Of a stretch of 64,000 nt of DNA, positions 27,301 through 36,237 are shown in pieces. The translations under genes were made by a program, and so were the position numbers. The notes under the pieces are model-generated. The model saw only the letters and a list, made by a program, of their open reading frames with translations, searched no databases and was not told where the DNA came from. Source of the stretch: CAVSUZ01 sp963795415 (lineage in GTDB: Bacteria; Pseudomonadota; Alphaproteobacteria; Acetobacterales; Acetobacteraceae); the NCBI GenBank assembly GCA_963795415.1, contig CAWCHQ010000001.1:868001-932000 (forward strand), in the 5' to 3' direction. Numbering within the stretch: the stretch's first letter is position 1; each line of letters starts with the position of its first letter.

Positions 27301-27846
27301 TAGGAGGGTGCGGCCGACGACGCGTTCGATTTCCGCACGGACGAGCCGCTCCACCAGCGGGGCCAAGTGCTGGTCGAGCCAGGCCTTCAGCAAGGGCCGC
27401 AGCTCCGAGCGGACGAGGTCCTCGATCGTCGGTCCCCCGGTGTTCAGCTGAGCATTCCGTTCGGCCGCGAGGCGCCGGACCAGCTCACCCATAGAACCGG
27501 CCGCCGCCTGGGCGGCCTCGGGGGCCATCAGCGCGCTGTGGTTGTCGGATTGATGGGGATCGGCGGGTGCTGCCACGGTTGCTGCTACTGGCGCTGCCAT
27601 CGGGGGCTCCTGTTGCTTGGGGGCCTGCTTGTCCTCCGGAACCATCATGGACGTATCCAGCAGCAACACGTCCTCGGTAACCGTAGGTGGTGCGCCGGGA
27701 GCAGGTGCGGCGGAGGCCCGCGCCGGCGCGGCAGGCTCGCTCTCCTCCTCGCTGAGGATGCGCCGGATCGAGGCAAGGATGTCCTCCATCGAGGGGTCCG
27801 CTCCAGACCCGGACTGCCCTTCTTCGGGGTTGGCGGGTGAGGTCAT
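27298..27846 (-). CDS. PopZ-like DUF2497 protein
   Basis: 182 residues. The conserved N-terminal helix SMEDILASIRRILSEEE (about 19-35) is followed by a Pro/Ala-rich, low-complexity spacer and a conserved C-terminal block (LVRSELRPLLKAWLDQHLAPLVERLVRAEIERV). This is the layout of the polar organising protein PopZ of alphaproteobacteria, which forms pole-localised condensates and holds chromosome origins. The spacer lengths differ between species, so the exact role is inferred. It starts 16 bases after the stop of the TolC-like gene and shares its strand. Confidence 0.87.
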   Translation of the reverse strand: MTSPANPEEGQSGSGADPSMEDILASIRRILSEEESEPAAPARASAAPAPGAPPTVTEDVLLLDTSMMVPEDKQAPKQQEPPMAAPVAATVAAPADPHQSDNHSALMAPEAAQAAAGSMGELVRRLAAERNAQLNTGGPTIEDLVRSELRPLLKAWLDQHLAPLVERLVRAEIERVVGRTLL

Positions 27847-27862
27847 AGCAAGCTCCGCATAG

Positions 27863-29339
27863 TCATCGGCCGAAGAATGCGTCCGCGGGGGGTACTCCGA
27901 TTCCGAACCATTTGTTCTTTACCTGATTGAAGTAGGCGGTGTCGTCGTAGAACGGCACCTGCAGGGCGAGGTCGCGGGCAGTGAGCCGCCCGATAGCCGA
28001 GGCCACGCCGTAGGATGCCGTGACCAGGTTCGCCAGGTTCTGCACCAGGGTTACCTGGGAATTCAGCAACGTCTGTTGTGCGTTCAGAACGTCCAGCGTT
28101 GTGCGCGTGCCTACCAGGTGTTCGCGCTCCACCCCGACGAGGGCGATCTCGTTGGCCCGGATAGCAGTCTCGGTACTCTGGGCCGCTGCGCGCGCGGCGA
28201 CCAGCGTCTCCCACGCATTCACTGCATTCTGCGCCGCGGTACGCTGGGCGTCGCCGACCAATTCGGCTTGTTGCTGCTCGGTCTGTCGTGCCTGACGGAC
28301 TGCGGAATACTCCTGGCCGCCCTGGTATAGCGGCACGGAAAGGTTGAGCAGGGCTTGATAGCCGTTGACGTCGTTGCTGCGTGCGCTGGAGTTGTTGGAC
28401 TGAAAGATCTGGCCCTGTAGGCTGAGCTGCGGCAGGAGTGCGGCGAAAGCCGCCTCGACCGCGTTCTTGGCGGCTGAGTTGTTGAACCGGGCGGCAATCA
28501 CCGCGGGGTTGTTCGATGCCGCGAACGCCGCGGCCTGCCGCTCGTTGGCAACGGGCAATTGCAGGGGCTGCGGGGGTGCAAGATCCGCGGGCGGCAGGTA
28601 GCCGATCACCTGGAGAAACGTACCCGTCGCAGTCTGCAGGTTGCCCTGAGCGGTCTCGGTCGCCGCGATGGCGCTGGCCAGCGAGGCCTCGGCCTGGGCG
28701 ACGTCGGTCCGCGTGACCTCGCCTACCCGGTACTGGTCATTGGTGGCGCGCAACTGTTCGCGGAGCACCGTCTCGTTGTTCTGGTTGAGTTGCAGAAGTT
28801 GGCGCGCCTCGATCACGCCGACATATGCATTCACTGCGCTGCCGAAGCTGCTTTCCTCCTGAGCTAGGAGGTTGGCACGTTCAGCCATGACTTCGTCGGT
28901 GGCGCGGTTAACATTGGCCCGCACTTTGCCGCCGGTGTAAAGCGGCTGGGTAACGGTGGCCTGTGCGGTGGCAATCTGGCGAGTGGTCTGCAACTTCTCC
29001 CACTGGCCGGCGGTAGCGAGAAACTGCCTGGAGAGGCCGTTGCCGTAGCCTGCGGGTACCAGCGACGATCACGGTGGGTTTCCAGCCTGCCAGGGCCTGG
29101 GGGACGCCTTCATCGGTGGCGCGCAGCTTTGCCCGTTCGGCCTGCAGGACAGGCTGGTTCATGTAAACGGTGGCCAGCGCATCGCTCAATGTGTGTGGGA
29201 CGCCGGCCGGGGTGGGCCGTGCCGGAACGGCTTTCGGCTTGGCGGGCGTTGAGGGTCTCTGCGCAAAGGCCGGGTCCCAGACCATGGCGAGCGAAACACC
29301 GACCAGCAATCCTTTTCGCAGTCCACCGGCTCGCGTCAT
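27863..29339 (-). pseudogene. TolC-family outer membrane channel, one-base frameshift
   Basis: About 490 residues in two frames. The first carries a signal peptide (GLLVGVSLAMVWDPAFAQ) and the first helix block TLSDALATVYMNQPVLQAERA. The second begins YGNGLSRQFLATAGQWEKLQTTRQ and has the TolC repeats (QPLYTGGKVRANVNRA; VPLYQGGQEYSAVRQAR) and the final VASAIGRLTARDLAL. Deleting one base of the doublet at 29059-29060 joins them. TolC-type channels carry exports from inner-membrane pumps through the outer membrane; no pump gene is adjacent. The signal peptide and both repeat halves are present, so only the single base breaks it. Confidence 0.87.
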
Positions 29340-29451
29340 GTGGCGCTCCTGCTGTTCAGAGTATCCGATTCACGTGGCGACGCGTGGGAGCTTCTGCCAC
29401 ACAAGGAGCAGGTGCGCCAAGCGGCGAGCGGATTTGCGGCACAGGCGGCGG

Positions 29452-30054
29452 TCAGACCCAGGGCATCGAGCGCGCGTAGGCTTGCTCGAAGGCGCCGATC
29501 GCCGGTTTCTGCCGCAGCGTGAACCCCACCTCGTCCTCGCCGGCGAGCAGCAATTCCTTGCGCATTGGGTCGATCGCGAACTGGTCGATGTCGAACCCGT
29601 CGTTCACACCGACCGGCCCGGTTATGGTCTGCGCTTTGAGGTCCACCATCATTCGCGCGCCGGGATTGCGCGTCAGTGCCGCGCGTAATTCGGCGCAGCG
29701 CGCCTCGGGTAGCACGACCGGAAGCAGCCCGTTTTTGAAGCTGTTGGAAAAGAAAATATCCCCGAATGACGGCGCGATCACCACGCGGAATCCGGCGTCG
29801 CGCAGCGCCCAGGCTGCATGCTCGCGCGACGAGCCGCAGCCGAAGTTGCGATCCGCGACCAGCACGGCGGCGCCCCGCGCGGCCTGGGTTTCTAGGGGGA
29901 AGCCCGATTTGTCGCGGATGTCGTGAAACAGCAGCTCCCCGTAGCCTTCCTGCCGGGGGCGCCAGAGGAAGCGCGCCGGGATGATCTGGTCCGTGTCGAC
30001 GTTGGCCATGTCCAGCGCCACGGCCTTCGCATCGACGGTTTCGAACGGGGCCAT
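29452..30054 (-). CDS. leuD: Aconitase-family hydro-lyase small subunit (LeuD-like)
   Basis: 200 residues, the swivel domain partner of LeuC-type dehydratases. It shows VDTDQIIPARFL (about residue 19), FGCGSSREHAAWAL (about 75) and APSFGDIFFSNSFKNGLLPV (about 98), all LeuD hallmarks. As LeuD it would complete 3-isopropylmalate dehydratase, but its operon has no other leucine genes and instead carries a PEP-mutase-superfamily lyase and an importer, so a catabolic hydratase is equally plausible. The start at 30054 lies one base after the LeuC-like stop; an ATG at 30063 is possible. Confidence 0.85.
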   Translation of the reverse strand: MAPFETVDAKAVALDMANVDTDQIIPARFLWRPRQEGYGELLFHDIRDKSGFPLETQAARGAAVLVADRNFGCGSSREHAAWALRDAGFRVVIAPSFGDIFFSNSFKNGLLPVVLPEARCAELRAALTRNPGARMMVDLKAQTITGPVGVNDGFDIDQFAIDPMRKELLLAGEDEVGFTLRQKPAIGAFEQAYARSMPWV

Positions 30055-30055
30055 G

Positions 30056-31468
30056 TCAGGCATTCCCCACAAATCGGCGCACGTCGGTGATGTGGCCGGT
30101 CACGGCGGCGGCGGCGGCCATGGCGGGGCTCATCAGATGGGTGCGCGCTCCCTGGCCCTGCCGGCCGACGAAGTTGCGGTTGGAGGTCGAGGCGCAGTGC
30201 GCCCCCGGTTCCACCACATCGCCGTTCATCCCAACGCACATGGAGCAGCCCGCCTCGCGCCACTCGAACCCGGCGTCCTTGAACACCCGATCCAGCCCTT
30301 CCGCCTCGGCCTGGCGCTTCACCAGCCCCGACCCCGGCACTGCCCAGGAAGGTACGCGCGCTCTGCGCCCGCGCAGCACGGAAGCGGCCGCGCGCAGATC
30401 CTCGATGCGAGAGTTGGTGCAGGAGCCGATGAAAACGCGGTTGATCGGAATGTCCTGCATGCGCATCCCGGGGCTGAGGCCCATGTAGTTCAGTGCCCGC
30501 GCCACCGCTTCGCGCCGTTCGGTGGTGGGTGCGCCGGCCGGGTCGGGGATCGCTTCAGTGACCGGCGCGCCATGCTCTGGGCTTGTGCCCCAGGTCGCCA
30601 TTGGGGTGATGGCAGCGCCGTCCAGCGACACCTCGGCATCGAAGGCCGCGCCGGGGTCGCTCGGCAGGGTGCGCCAGAATGCCACGGCCTGGTCCCACAG
30701 TGCCCCCTGGGGCGCGAAGGGCCGGCCGTTCAAATAGGCGAAAGTGGTTTCATCCGGCGCCACCATGCCGGCCCGCGCGCCGGCCTCGATCGACATGTTG
30801 CACACCGTCAGGCGTCCCTCGGTTGACATCGCGCGGAACACCTCCCCGGCGTATTCGATCGCCATGCCGGTGCCGCCGGCGGCACCGATGCGCGCGATGA
30901 TCGCGAGGATCACGTCCTTGGAGAACACGCCGGGGCCGAGCCGCCCGTTCACCGTGATGCGCATGCTGCCCGGTTTGCGCGATTGCCACAGGGTCTGGGT
31001 GGCCAGCACGTGCGCTACCTCGGATGCGCCGATGCCGAAGGCCAGGGCGCCGAGTGCGCCATGACTTGCCGTGTGGCTATCCCCGCACACCATCACGATC
31101 CCCGGCAAGGTTATCGCTTGCTCCGGCCCGATCACGTGGATGATGCCCTGCCGTGGGTCCTCCAGTCCGAAATGGGTGAAACCATAGGTGGCGGCGTTGC
31201 GCGCGAGGTCCAGCACCATGTCACGGCGGAATGTCTCGCTGATCGCCATCACATCGCGGCCGGAGGTGGAGACGTAGTGGTCGGGGGTGCCGTAGGTGTG
31301 CGCCGGGTCGTGCAGCGGGAGATTTCGTTCCGACAAAAACCGGAATCCGGCGCGCGAGCCGTCGTGCAGCAGATGGCGCCCGACATGCAGCAGCACCGCG
31401 CCGTCGGGTCGGGTGATGACCGCATGGCGCTGCCAGATTTTGTCGAAGAGCGAGGCCGGCGCGGTCAT
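30056..31468 (-). CDS. leuC: Aconitase-family hydro-lyase large subunit (LeuC-like)
   Basis: 470 residues. The iron-sulfur cluster cysteines are visible in FIGSCTNSRIEDL and AGCSMCVGMNGD, and substrate and active-site blocks in VCGDSHTASHGALGALAFGIG and CASTSNRNFVGRQGQGARTHL. The protein is a full 3-isopropylmalate dehydratase-type large subunit. ATG 31468 overlaps the stop of the lyase gene by four bases (ATGA), so the lyase, this subunit and the small subunit are made together. Candidate reactions: isopropylmalate isomerisation, or hydration of dimethylmaleate or a similar substituted maleate. Confidence 0.87.
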   Translation of the reverse strand: MTAPASLFDKIWQRHAVITRPDGAVLLHVGRHLLHDGSRAGFRFLSERNLPLHDPAHTYGTPDHYVSTSGRDVMAISETFRRDMVLDLARNAATYGFTHFGLEDPRQGIIHVIGPEQAITLPGIVMVCGDSHTASHGALGALAFGIGASEVAHVLATQTLWQSRKPGSMRITVNGRLGPGVFSKDVILAIIARIGAAGGTGMAIEYAGEVFRAMSTEGRLTVCNMSIEAGARAGMVAPDETTFAYLNGRPFAPQGALWDQAVAFWRTLPSDPGAAFDAEVSLDGAAITPMATWGTSPEHGAPVTEAIPDPAGAPTTERREAVARALNYMGLSPGMRMQDIPINRVFIGSCTNSRIEDLRAAASVLRGRRARVPSWAVPGSGLVKRQAEAEGLDRVFKDAGFEWREAGCSMCVGMNGDVVEPGAHCASTSNRNFVGRQGQGARTHLMSPAMAAAAAVTGHITDVRRFVGNA

Positions 31469-32349
31469 TCGGCGGCTTCCCGGTGCGCCTCCTCGCGGAA
31501 GCGGGTGCGGCAGGCGTCCCACTCGGCCGCGCCCATGCGGGCGAAGGCGTCGCGCACCGTCAGCCCACCCACCTCGGGGTGCCGGCGCGTGGTCTTCAAC
31601 GCGTTGAGTGCCGCGTCGCCGGCCGACAGCATGGTCTTGAACAGCAGGCCGGGAACGATGGTGATGCGGTAGCCCATTGCTTCGGCGTCATCCAGCGGCA
31701 CATCCGGGCTCTTGCCGGCCTTAACCAGATTATACAGGCATGGCCCGTTCACCCGCCTGGGAACAAGTGCAACTTCCTCCATGGTCTGCGCTGCCTCCAG
31801 AAACGCGATGTCGGCCCCTGCGGCGAGCGCAGCATTGCAGCGCGCAACCGCTTCGTCGAAGCCCGCGACGGCTCGGCTATCGGTGCGGGCGATCACCACG
31901 AAATCGGCGTCCGGCCGCGCGGCGACGGCGGCGCGGATCTTTGCCAGCCAGTCTTCGCGCGGGACGATCTGCTTGTCGTCGAGATGGCCGCATTTCTTCG
32001 GGCTTACCTGGTCTTCGATATGGATGCCGGCGGTTCCCGCGCGTGCATGCTCTTGCACCAGGCGCACGACGTTCAACTCGTTGCCGTAGCCGGTGTCGCC
32101 GTCGGCGATCACCGGGGCGGCGGCGGCACGCACGATGCGGGCGGCGTTTTCGACCATCTCGGTCATGGTGACGAGGCCGTAATCGGGGAAGCCGAGCGTT
32201 GCCGCGGTGCCCGCGCCGGTCATGTACACAACCGGGAAGCCGGCCTGAACGATGAGGCGGGCGGAGATGGCGTCGTACACGCCGGGGGCGGTGAGCATGC
32301 GATGCTCGCGTAGAAGGGCGCGCAGACGGGCGGCATGGCTGGCTGGCAT
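31465..32349 (-). CDS. Isocitrate lyase/PEP mutase superfamily lyase
   Basis: 294 residues. The superfamily is clear: PGVYDAISARL at the start, VIADGDTGYGNELNV (metal-binding D-x-D), HIEDQVSPKKCGHLDDKQ (the K-K-C-G-H loop with the catalytic cysteine of lyase members), IARTDSR and LYNLVKAGKSP. The K-x-C-G-H loop marks 2-methylisocitrate lyase, dimethylmalate lyase and related enzymes rather than PEP mutase, so it should split a 2-hydroxy dicarboxylate into pyruvate or a like acid plus a second acid. It lies 39 bases after the permease gene and overlaps the LeuC-like gene by four bases. Confidence 0.9.
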   Translation of the reverse strand: MPASHAARLRALLREHRMLTAPGVYDAISARLIVQAGFPVVYMTGAGTAATLGFPDYGLVTMTEMVENAARIVRAAAAPVIADGDTGYGNELNVVRLVQEHARAGTAGIHIEDQVSPKKCGHLDDKQIVPREDWLAKIRAAVAARPDADFVVIARTDSRAVAGFDEAVARCNAALAAGADIAFLEAAQTMEEVALVPRRVNGPCLYNLVKAGKSPDVPLDDAEAMGYRITIVPGLLFKTMLSAGDAALNALKTTRRHPEVGGLTVRDAFARMGAAEWDACRTRFREEAHREAAE

Positions 32350-32388
32350 GGGGGCGGTCTCCGGCGGGGTTTCGGGGAGTTTAGCCCC

Positions 32389-33123
32389 TCAGTGCCGGTG
32401 GTCCAGCGCCAGCAGCGCCGCGTTCATCGCCACCGCGATCACCACCACGATCAGCGTCACGGCGGTGGTCAGCGCCACGTCGTGGGCGTTGATGCCGTTG
32501 ATGATCAGGAACCCCAGCCCGCGCTGCGAAGCGAACATCTCGCCGATCAGCACGCCGAGGAATGTCAGCGCGAAACCGATGCGCAGGCCGGTGGCGATCT
32601 CCGGCCATACGGCGGGGGCGAGCACGTGCACCGCCGTAGCCATCGGCGACAGGCGCATCGCGCGTGCGCTGCGCAGCAGCACCGGCGGCAAATTGCGGAT
32701 GGCTGCGAGTGTGAACAGGGTCACGGGAATGATGCCGTGGATCACCCCGAACGCCACCTTGGCCGGCATACCAAGGCCGAACAGCAGCAGCATCACCGGA
32801 TACAGCGTCACCTTCGGGATGGTGTAGAGCGAGGTCAGCATCGGCTCGGCCACCTGTCCTGCGAACCGGCGCACCCCTAGCAGCAGCCCAAGCCCAACGC
32901 CGCCCAGGGACGAGATCACCAGCGCGAAGGCGAAGGCGGTGAAGGTCGCCCGTGCGTGGCCCCAGAAATCGGCGGACGCCAGCAACGCGACCGTGCGCTC
33001 GATCGTGCGCCCCGGGGGCGTGATTGCGGAATCACCGGCCGCGAGCCAAGCGGCGAACCACACCATCCAGATGCCGCCCAACATGATCCCGGTATCGCGG
33101 GCGCGGCGCCAGCCCGTCGTCAT
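32389..33123 (-). CDS. ABC transporter permease (NitT/TauT type), second copy
   Basis: 244 residues with about six membrane helices and the family's EAA-type loop (LRSARAMRLSPMATAVHVLAP). It belongs to the SsuC/TauC/ThiX permease family. Its ATG at 33123 overlaps the stop of the first permease by four bases (ATGA). Having two permease genes suggests a heterodimeric channel. Confidence 0.9.
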   Translation of the reverse strand: MTTGWRRARDTGIMLGGIWMVWFAAWLAAGDSAITPPGRTIERTVALLASADFWGHARATFTAFAFALVISSLGGVGLGLLLGVRRFAGQVAEPMLTSLYTIPKVTLYPVMLLLFGLGMPAKVAFGVIHGIIPVTLFTLAAIRNLPPVLLRSARAMRLSPMATAVHVLAPAVWPEIATGLRIGFALTFLGVLIGEMFASQRGLGFLIINGINAHDVALTTAVTLIVVVIAVAMNAALLALDHRH

Positions 33124-33878
33124 CGCCCGCGCCGGCGCAGCAAGTGCCCCTCCCACCAGCTCAGCACGCCGTTCACCCCGGCCGCCACGGCCAGCACCAG
33201 CAGCATCAGCGCGTACATCTTGCGCGTTTCGAAATTGTCGTAGGCATAGGAGATGCTGAAGCCAAGCCCCGCGCCCGCCAGGATGAACTCGCCGGCGATG
33301 ACGCTGATGAAGGAGTAGGCGAACGCCAGCTTGAGTCCGGTGAACAGGCTCGGTGCGATGGCCGGCAGGGTCACGAAGCGAAAGGTTGCGGCGTGCGACA
33401 GGTGATGCAAGCGCGCAACCCGCAACAGGACCGGCGGGATGCGGTCCAGTCCGGCGATGGTGCCGATCATCATGGCCGGTGCGCCTGCAATCGTTCCGAT
33501 GACAATGAGGGGGGCGGCGGAAAGCCCCAACAGCGCAACCAGCAGCGGATAGAACACGAAGCTCGGGATCGAGTACCAGCTCGCCAGCACCGGGCTGATG
33601 GCGGCGCGCACGGCCGGGCGCGCGTGCACGAAGGCGCCAAGGCCCAGCCCCAGCGCCACGGAGGCGGTGAAGGCGCCGCCCACCTCGATGGTGGTGCGCG
33701 CCGCGTCGGGCGCGAGTGTGCCCGCGCGCAGCAGCGACCACAGCTCGCTTACCATCACCGATGGCGCGACAAGAGTGATGGGCTTCGCCAGCCCGAGGCG
33801 ACAGATCGCCTCCAGGATGGCGATGAACAGCAGCGCGAGCAGCAGGCGGGTAAGTGCCGCCTTGGTGCGCGGGCTCAT
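33120..33878 (-). CDS. ABC transporter permease (NitT/TauT type), first copy
   Basis: 252 residues with six predicted helices and the EAA-type loop (LRVARLHHLSHAATFRFVTLPA). ATG 33878 was chosen because it overlaps the ATPase stop by four bases and begins MSPRTKAALTR before the first helix; the frame is open to 33920. It partners the second permease directly downstream. Confidence 0.9.
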   Translation of the reverse strand: MSPRTKAALTRLLLALLFIAILEAICRLGLAKPITLVAPSVMVSELWSLLRAGTLAPDAARTTIEVGGAFTASVALGLGLGAFVHARPAVRAAISPVLASWYSIPSFVFYPLLVALLGLSAAPLIVIGTIAGAPAMMIGTIAGLDRIPPVLLRVARLHHLSHAATFRFVTLPAIAPSLFTGLKLAFAYSFISVIAGEFILAGAGLGFSISYAYDNFETRKMYALMLLVLAVAAGVNGVLSWWEGHLLRRRGR

Positions 33879-34715
33879 CGCCCAAGCGCCTTCAGCGATT
33901 CCGTGCGCAACGAGCCCCATAGCCGCGCGGTGATGCCGCCAAATTCCGGCGACGCGACGATGCGGGAGTCGCGCTCGCGCTGCCAGCCGGTTTCGACCAG
34001 GTCGATGAACCGGCCGGGACGCGCGGACATCACGCCGACGCGGTCGGAGAGCATTGCGGCCTCGTCAAGCGCGTGGGTGATCAGCAGCACAGTGGCGCCG
34101 GTTTCGCACCACAGCCGCAGCAGCTCGTCGCCCATCAGCAAACGAGTTCTGCTGATCGAGCGCGCCGAATGGCTCGTCGAGCAGGATGAGGCGGGGCTGC
34201 ATGACGAGGGTGCGGGCGATGCAGACGCGCTGGCGCATGCCACCGGAGAGCTGCGCCGGGTACGCGCCGGCGAAATCGCGCAGCCCCATGAAGCCCAGCG
34301 CGTAGTCGAGCCGGCGTTTAATTTCCGAACTGGCCACGCCTGCGCGACGCAGTCCGAAGGCGACGTTGTCGGCCACGGTGAGCCATGGGAAGGACGAATC
34401 CTCCTGGAACACGACGCCGACCCCATCCGGCACAGTGCCGTTCACGGTTTTGCCTTCAAATGAAATCGCGCCGGCGGTGGGCGCGGACAGGCCGGCCAGC
34501 ACATCGAGCAGCGTGGATTTGCCACAGCCGGAGGGGCCGACGACCGAGAAGAACTCCCCGGTACGGATGCTCAGATCGATCGGGCCGAGCGCATGCACGT
34601 CGCGCGCGCCGTGATAGACGCGCGTGACGCCGGTGAGTTGGACTTGCGGAGGCGCCGTGGCAGTTTCGCGGTCCGCCGCCGGCAGGTGTGCCGGCGGCGC
34701 GGCGGCAACGCTCAT
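33875..34715 (-). pseudogene. ABC transporter ATPase (NitT/TauT type), one-base frameshift
   Basis: About 280 residues in two frames. The first has Walker A GPSGCGKST, the Q-loop VFQEDSSFPW, signature LSGGMRQR and Walker B ILLDEPFGALD; the second resumes TRLLMGDELLRLW with the switch histidine in LITHALDEAAML and the tail ending LKALGR. Removing one base of the doublet at 34147-34148 gives DQQTRLLMGDEL. The remaining operon genes are intact and coupled by four-base overlaps on both sides (stop of the binding protein, start of the permease), which argues that the extra base may not be real. Confidence 0.88.
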
Positions 34716-35686
34716 TTGGCGAGATCAGGCGGCAGGAAGGACGTATCGACCAGCTTCGGCCAGTCCACCTTGCCCTCCATCGCACCGACGATGGTCAGGC
34801 CTTCGACCATACGGTCCATGCCGGCGTAATCAAGCCGCCCTTCCGACCAGTAGTTCATGGCGTTCAGGTTGTGGAACACCGTTCGATAGAGCTCGGTACG
34901 GTCGCTGGAGTAGGCCTTGGCGGTTATGTCGGCGGCCTCGTCCGGATGCGCCTTGATGAAGGCGACGCCTTCCGCGCGTCCGGCAAGCAGCCCTTTCAGC
35001 TCCGCGGCGTGATCCTTGGCGTAATCGGTGGTGGTGACGGTGACGGTCTGCATCATGTTGGGCGGCAGCACGTCCTTGACCCAGAAGACCGGCTGCAGGT
35101 TGGATGCGTTTTCGCTCCATACCGGCTCGCCGCACATGCCGGTGTCGATGGCGCCATTCAGCACGGCGGTGACGTTGGCGCCGATGCCGCCGACCGGCAC
35201 CAGCTTCACCGTGGAGGCATCAATATTGTGCGCCTTCATAGCCATCAGGATCAGCATGTTGGTGACCGATCCGGGGGAGGTGAAGCCGACGGTGTGGTGC
35301 TCGATATCCTTCAGCGATTTCAGGGGTGAGCCCTTTTTGGCCATCCACAGGATGTCGCCCACGGAATCCACGCCGCCGCCGATGATCTTCAACGGCACGC
35401 CGTGATCGGCGGCCTGCACAGCGGCCGACAGTGCGACCTCGCCGAAGGGCAGGTCGCTGGCGAGCAGGTTGCGGACGGAGGTTCCGCCGCCCTGTGAGGT
35501 GAGGACGCCGGAGACATTGACGCCGTGTTGCTTGAAGAAGCCTTTGGCCATGGCCACCGCGTAAGGCGCGCCGTAGAACGCGGCGCCCCAGTGGGTGACG
35601 GTGATGGTCTGCGCCGTCGCGGGTTTCGCGGCTATGAGGGACGCGGCTGCGAAAATGGCCGCGGCGAGGCGGCTGAAGCGGCTCAT
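34712..35686 (-). CDS. ABC transporter periplasmic binding protein (NMT1/SsuA family)
   Basis: 324 residues. A Sec signal peptide (LAAAIFAAASLIAAKPATAQ, about residues 7-26) is followed by a type 2 binding fold: THWGAAFYGAPYAVAMAKGFFKQHGVNV, GGTSVRNLLASDLPFGEV and VGFTSPGSVTNMLIL. This family binds sulfonates, taurine, thiamine precursors, nitrate or aromatic acids. It heads the seven-gene operon whose enzymes suggest an organic di- or tricarboxylate. GGGAGGA lies nine bases before the ATG at 35686. The divergent side holds a broken dienelactone hydrolase gene. Confidence 0.92.
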   Translation of the reverse strand: MSRFSRLAAAIFAAASLIAAKPATAQTITVTHWGAAFYGAPYAVAMAKGFFKQHGVNVSGVLTSQGGGTSVRNLLASDLPFGEVALSAAVQAADHGVPLKIIGGGVDSVGDILWMAKKGSPLKSLKDIEHHTVGFTSPGSVTNMLILMAMKAHNIDASTVKLVPVGGIGANVTAVLNGAIDTGMCGEPVWSENASNLQPVFWVKDVLPPNMMQTVTVTTTDYAKDHAAELKGLLAGRAEGVAFIKAHPDEAADITAKAYSSDRTELYRTVFHNLNAMNYWSEGRLDYAGMDRMVEGLTIVGAMEGKVDWPKLVDTSFLPPDLAK

Positions 35687-35825
35687 GCGCTGATCCTCCC
35701 TGTTTGTGTTTGTTCGAATCGGTAGGACGGCGCTTGAGGGGAAGTCAAGGAAGGGTCGCCGGGTCGGTTCGTCTGTCAATAAGGCCGCAGGCGCGGCATA
35801 ATCGCATATCGGGAGGATGGGCGAG

Positions 35826-36231
35826 ATGATCGAACAGGATGTGGTGGTCACGACCAAGCATGGGGGCATGCCGAGCTTCCTGGTCGCGCCGGAGGGGCAG
35901 GAGCGGCATACGGCGTTGATGAACCACCTGACAAATGCGATGGTTACGGACGATATCTCTGGGATGATCGGGTTTCTGGATGCGCAGGACCGTGTCGCGG
36001 CTGGTCCGATCGGCTGCGTGGGGTGTTGCATGCGCGGGCGGTATATTACGTCGGTTTCGGCGCAGTTTCCGCGCGGATAAACGAGGCGCCTTCTTTGCAC
36101 GGAGTAGGTATCGTGACGGATGCGGAGGATTCGCCTCACCGGCTGTTGCTGCGGGGGCGGTGTGCGACACGCTGGCGGCCGAAGCCACATGGGAGACGAT
36201 TTTTGCCATGTGGCAGCGGCGGCTGAAGTAG
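35826..36231 (+). pseudogene. Dienelactone hydrolase remnant
   Basis: MIEQDVVVTTKHGGMPSFLVAPEG is a typical dienelactone hydrolase start; after a gap, VTDDISGMIGFLDAQDRVAAGPIGCVGCCMRGRYIT gives the nucleophile region, and another frame gives VGIVTDAEDSPH and finally AEATWETIFAMWQRRLK before the stop at 36231. Only about 135 of some 240 residues remain, with at least two internal deletions and one frame change. The elbow reads GCVGCCMRG. It would have cleaved a lactone or ester in aromatic breakdown. Confidence 0.7.
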
Positions 36232-36237
36232 CCGCCG

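Noticed and set aside
27367..27840. Gly-rich plus-strand frame opposite the PopZ-like gene
   Set aside because: Shadow of the low-complexity spacer of the PopZ-like protein.
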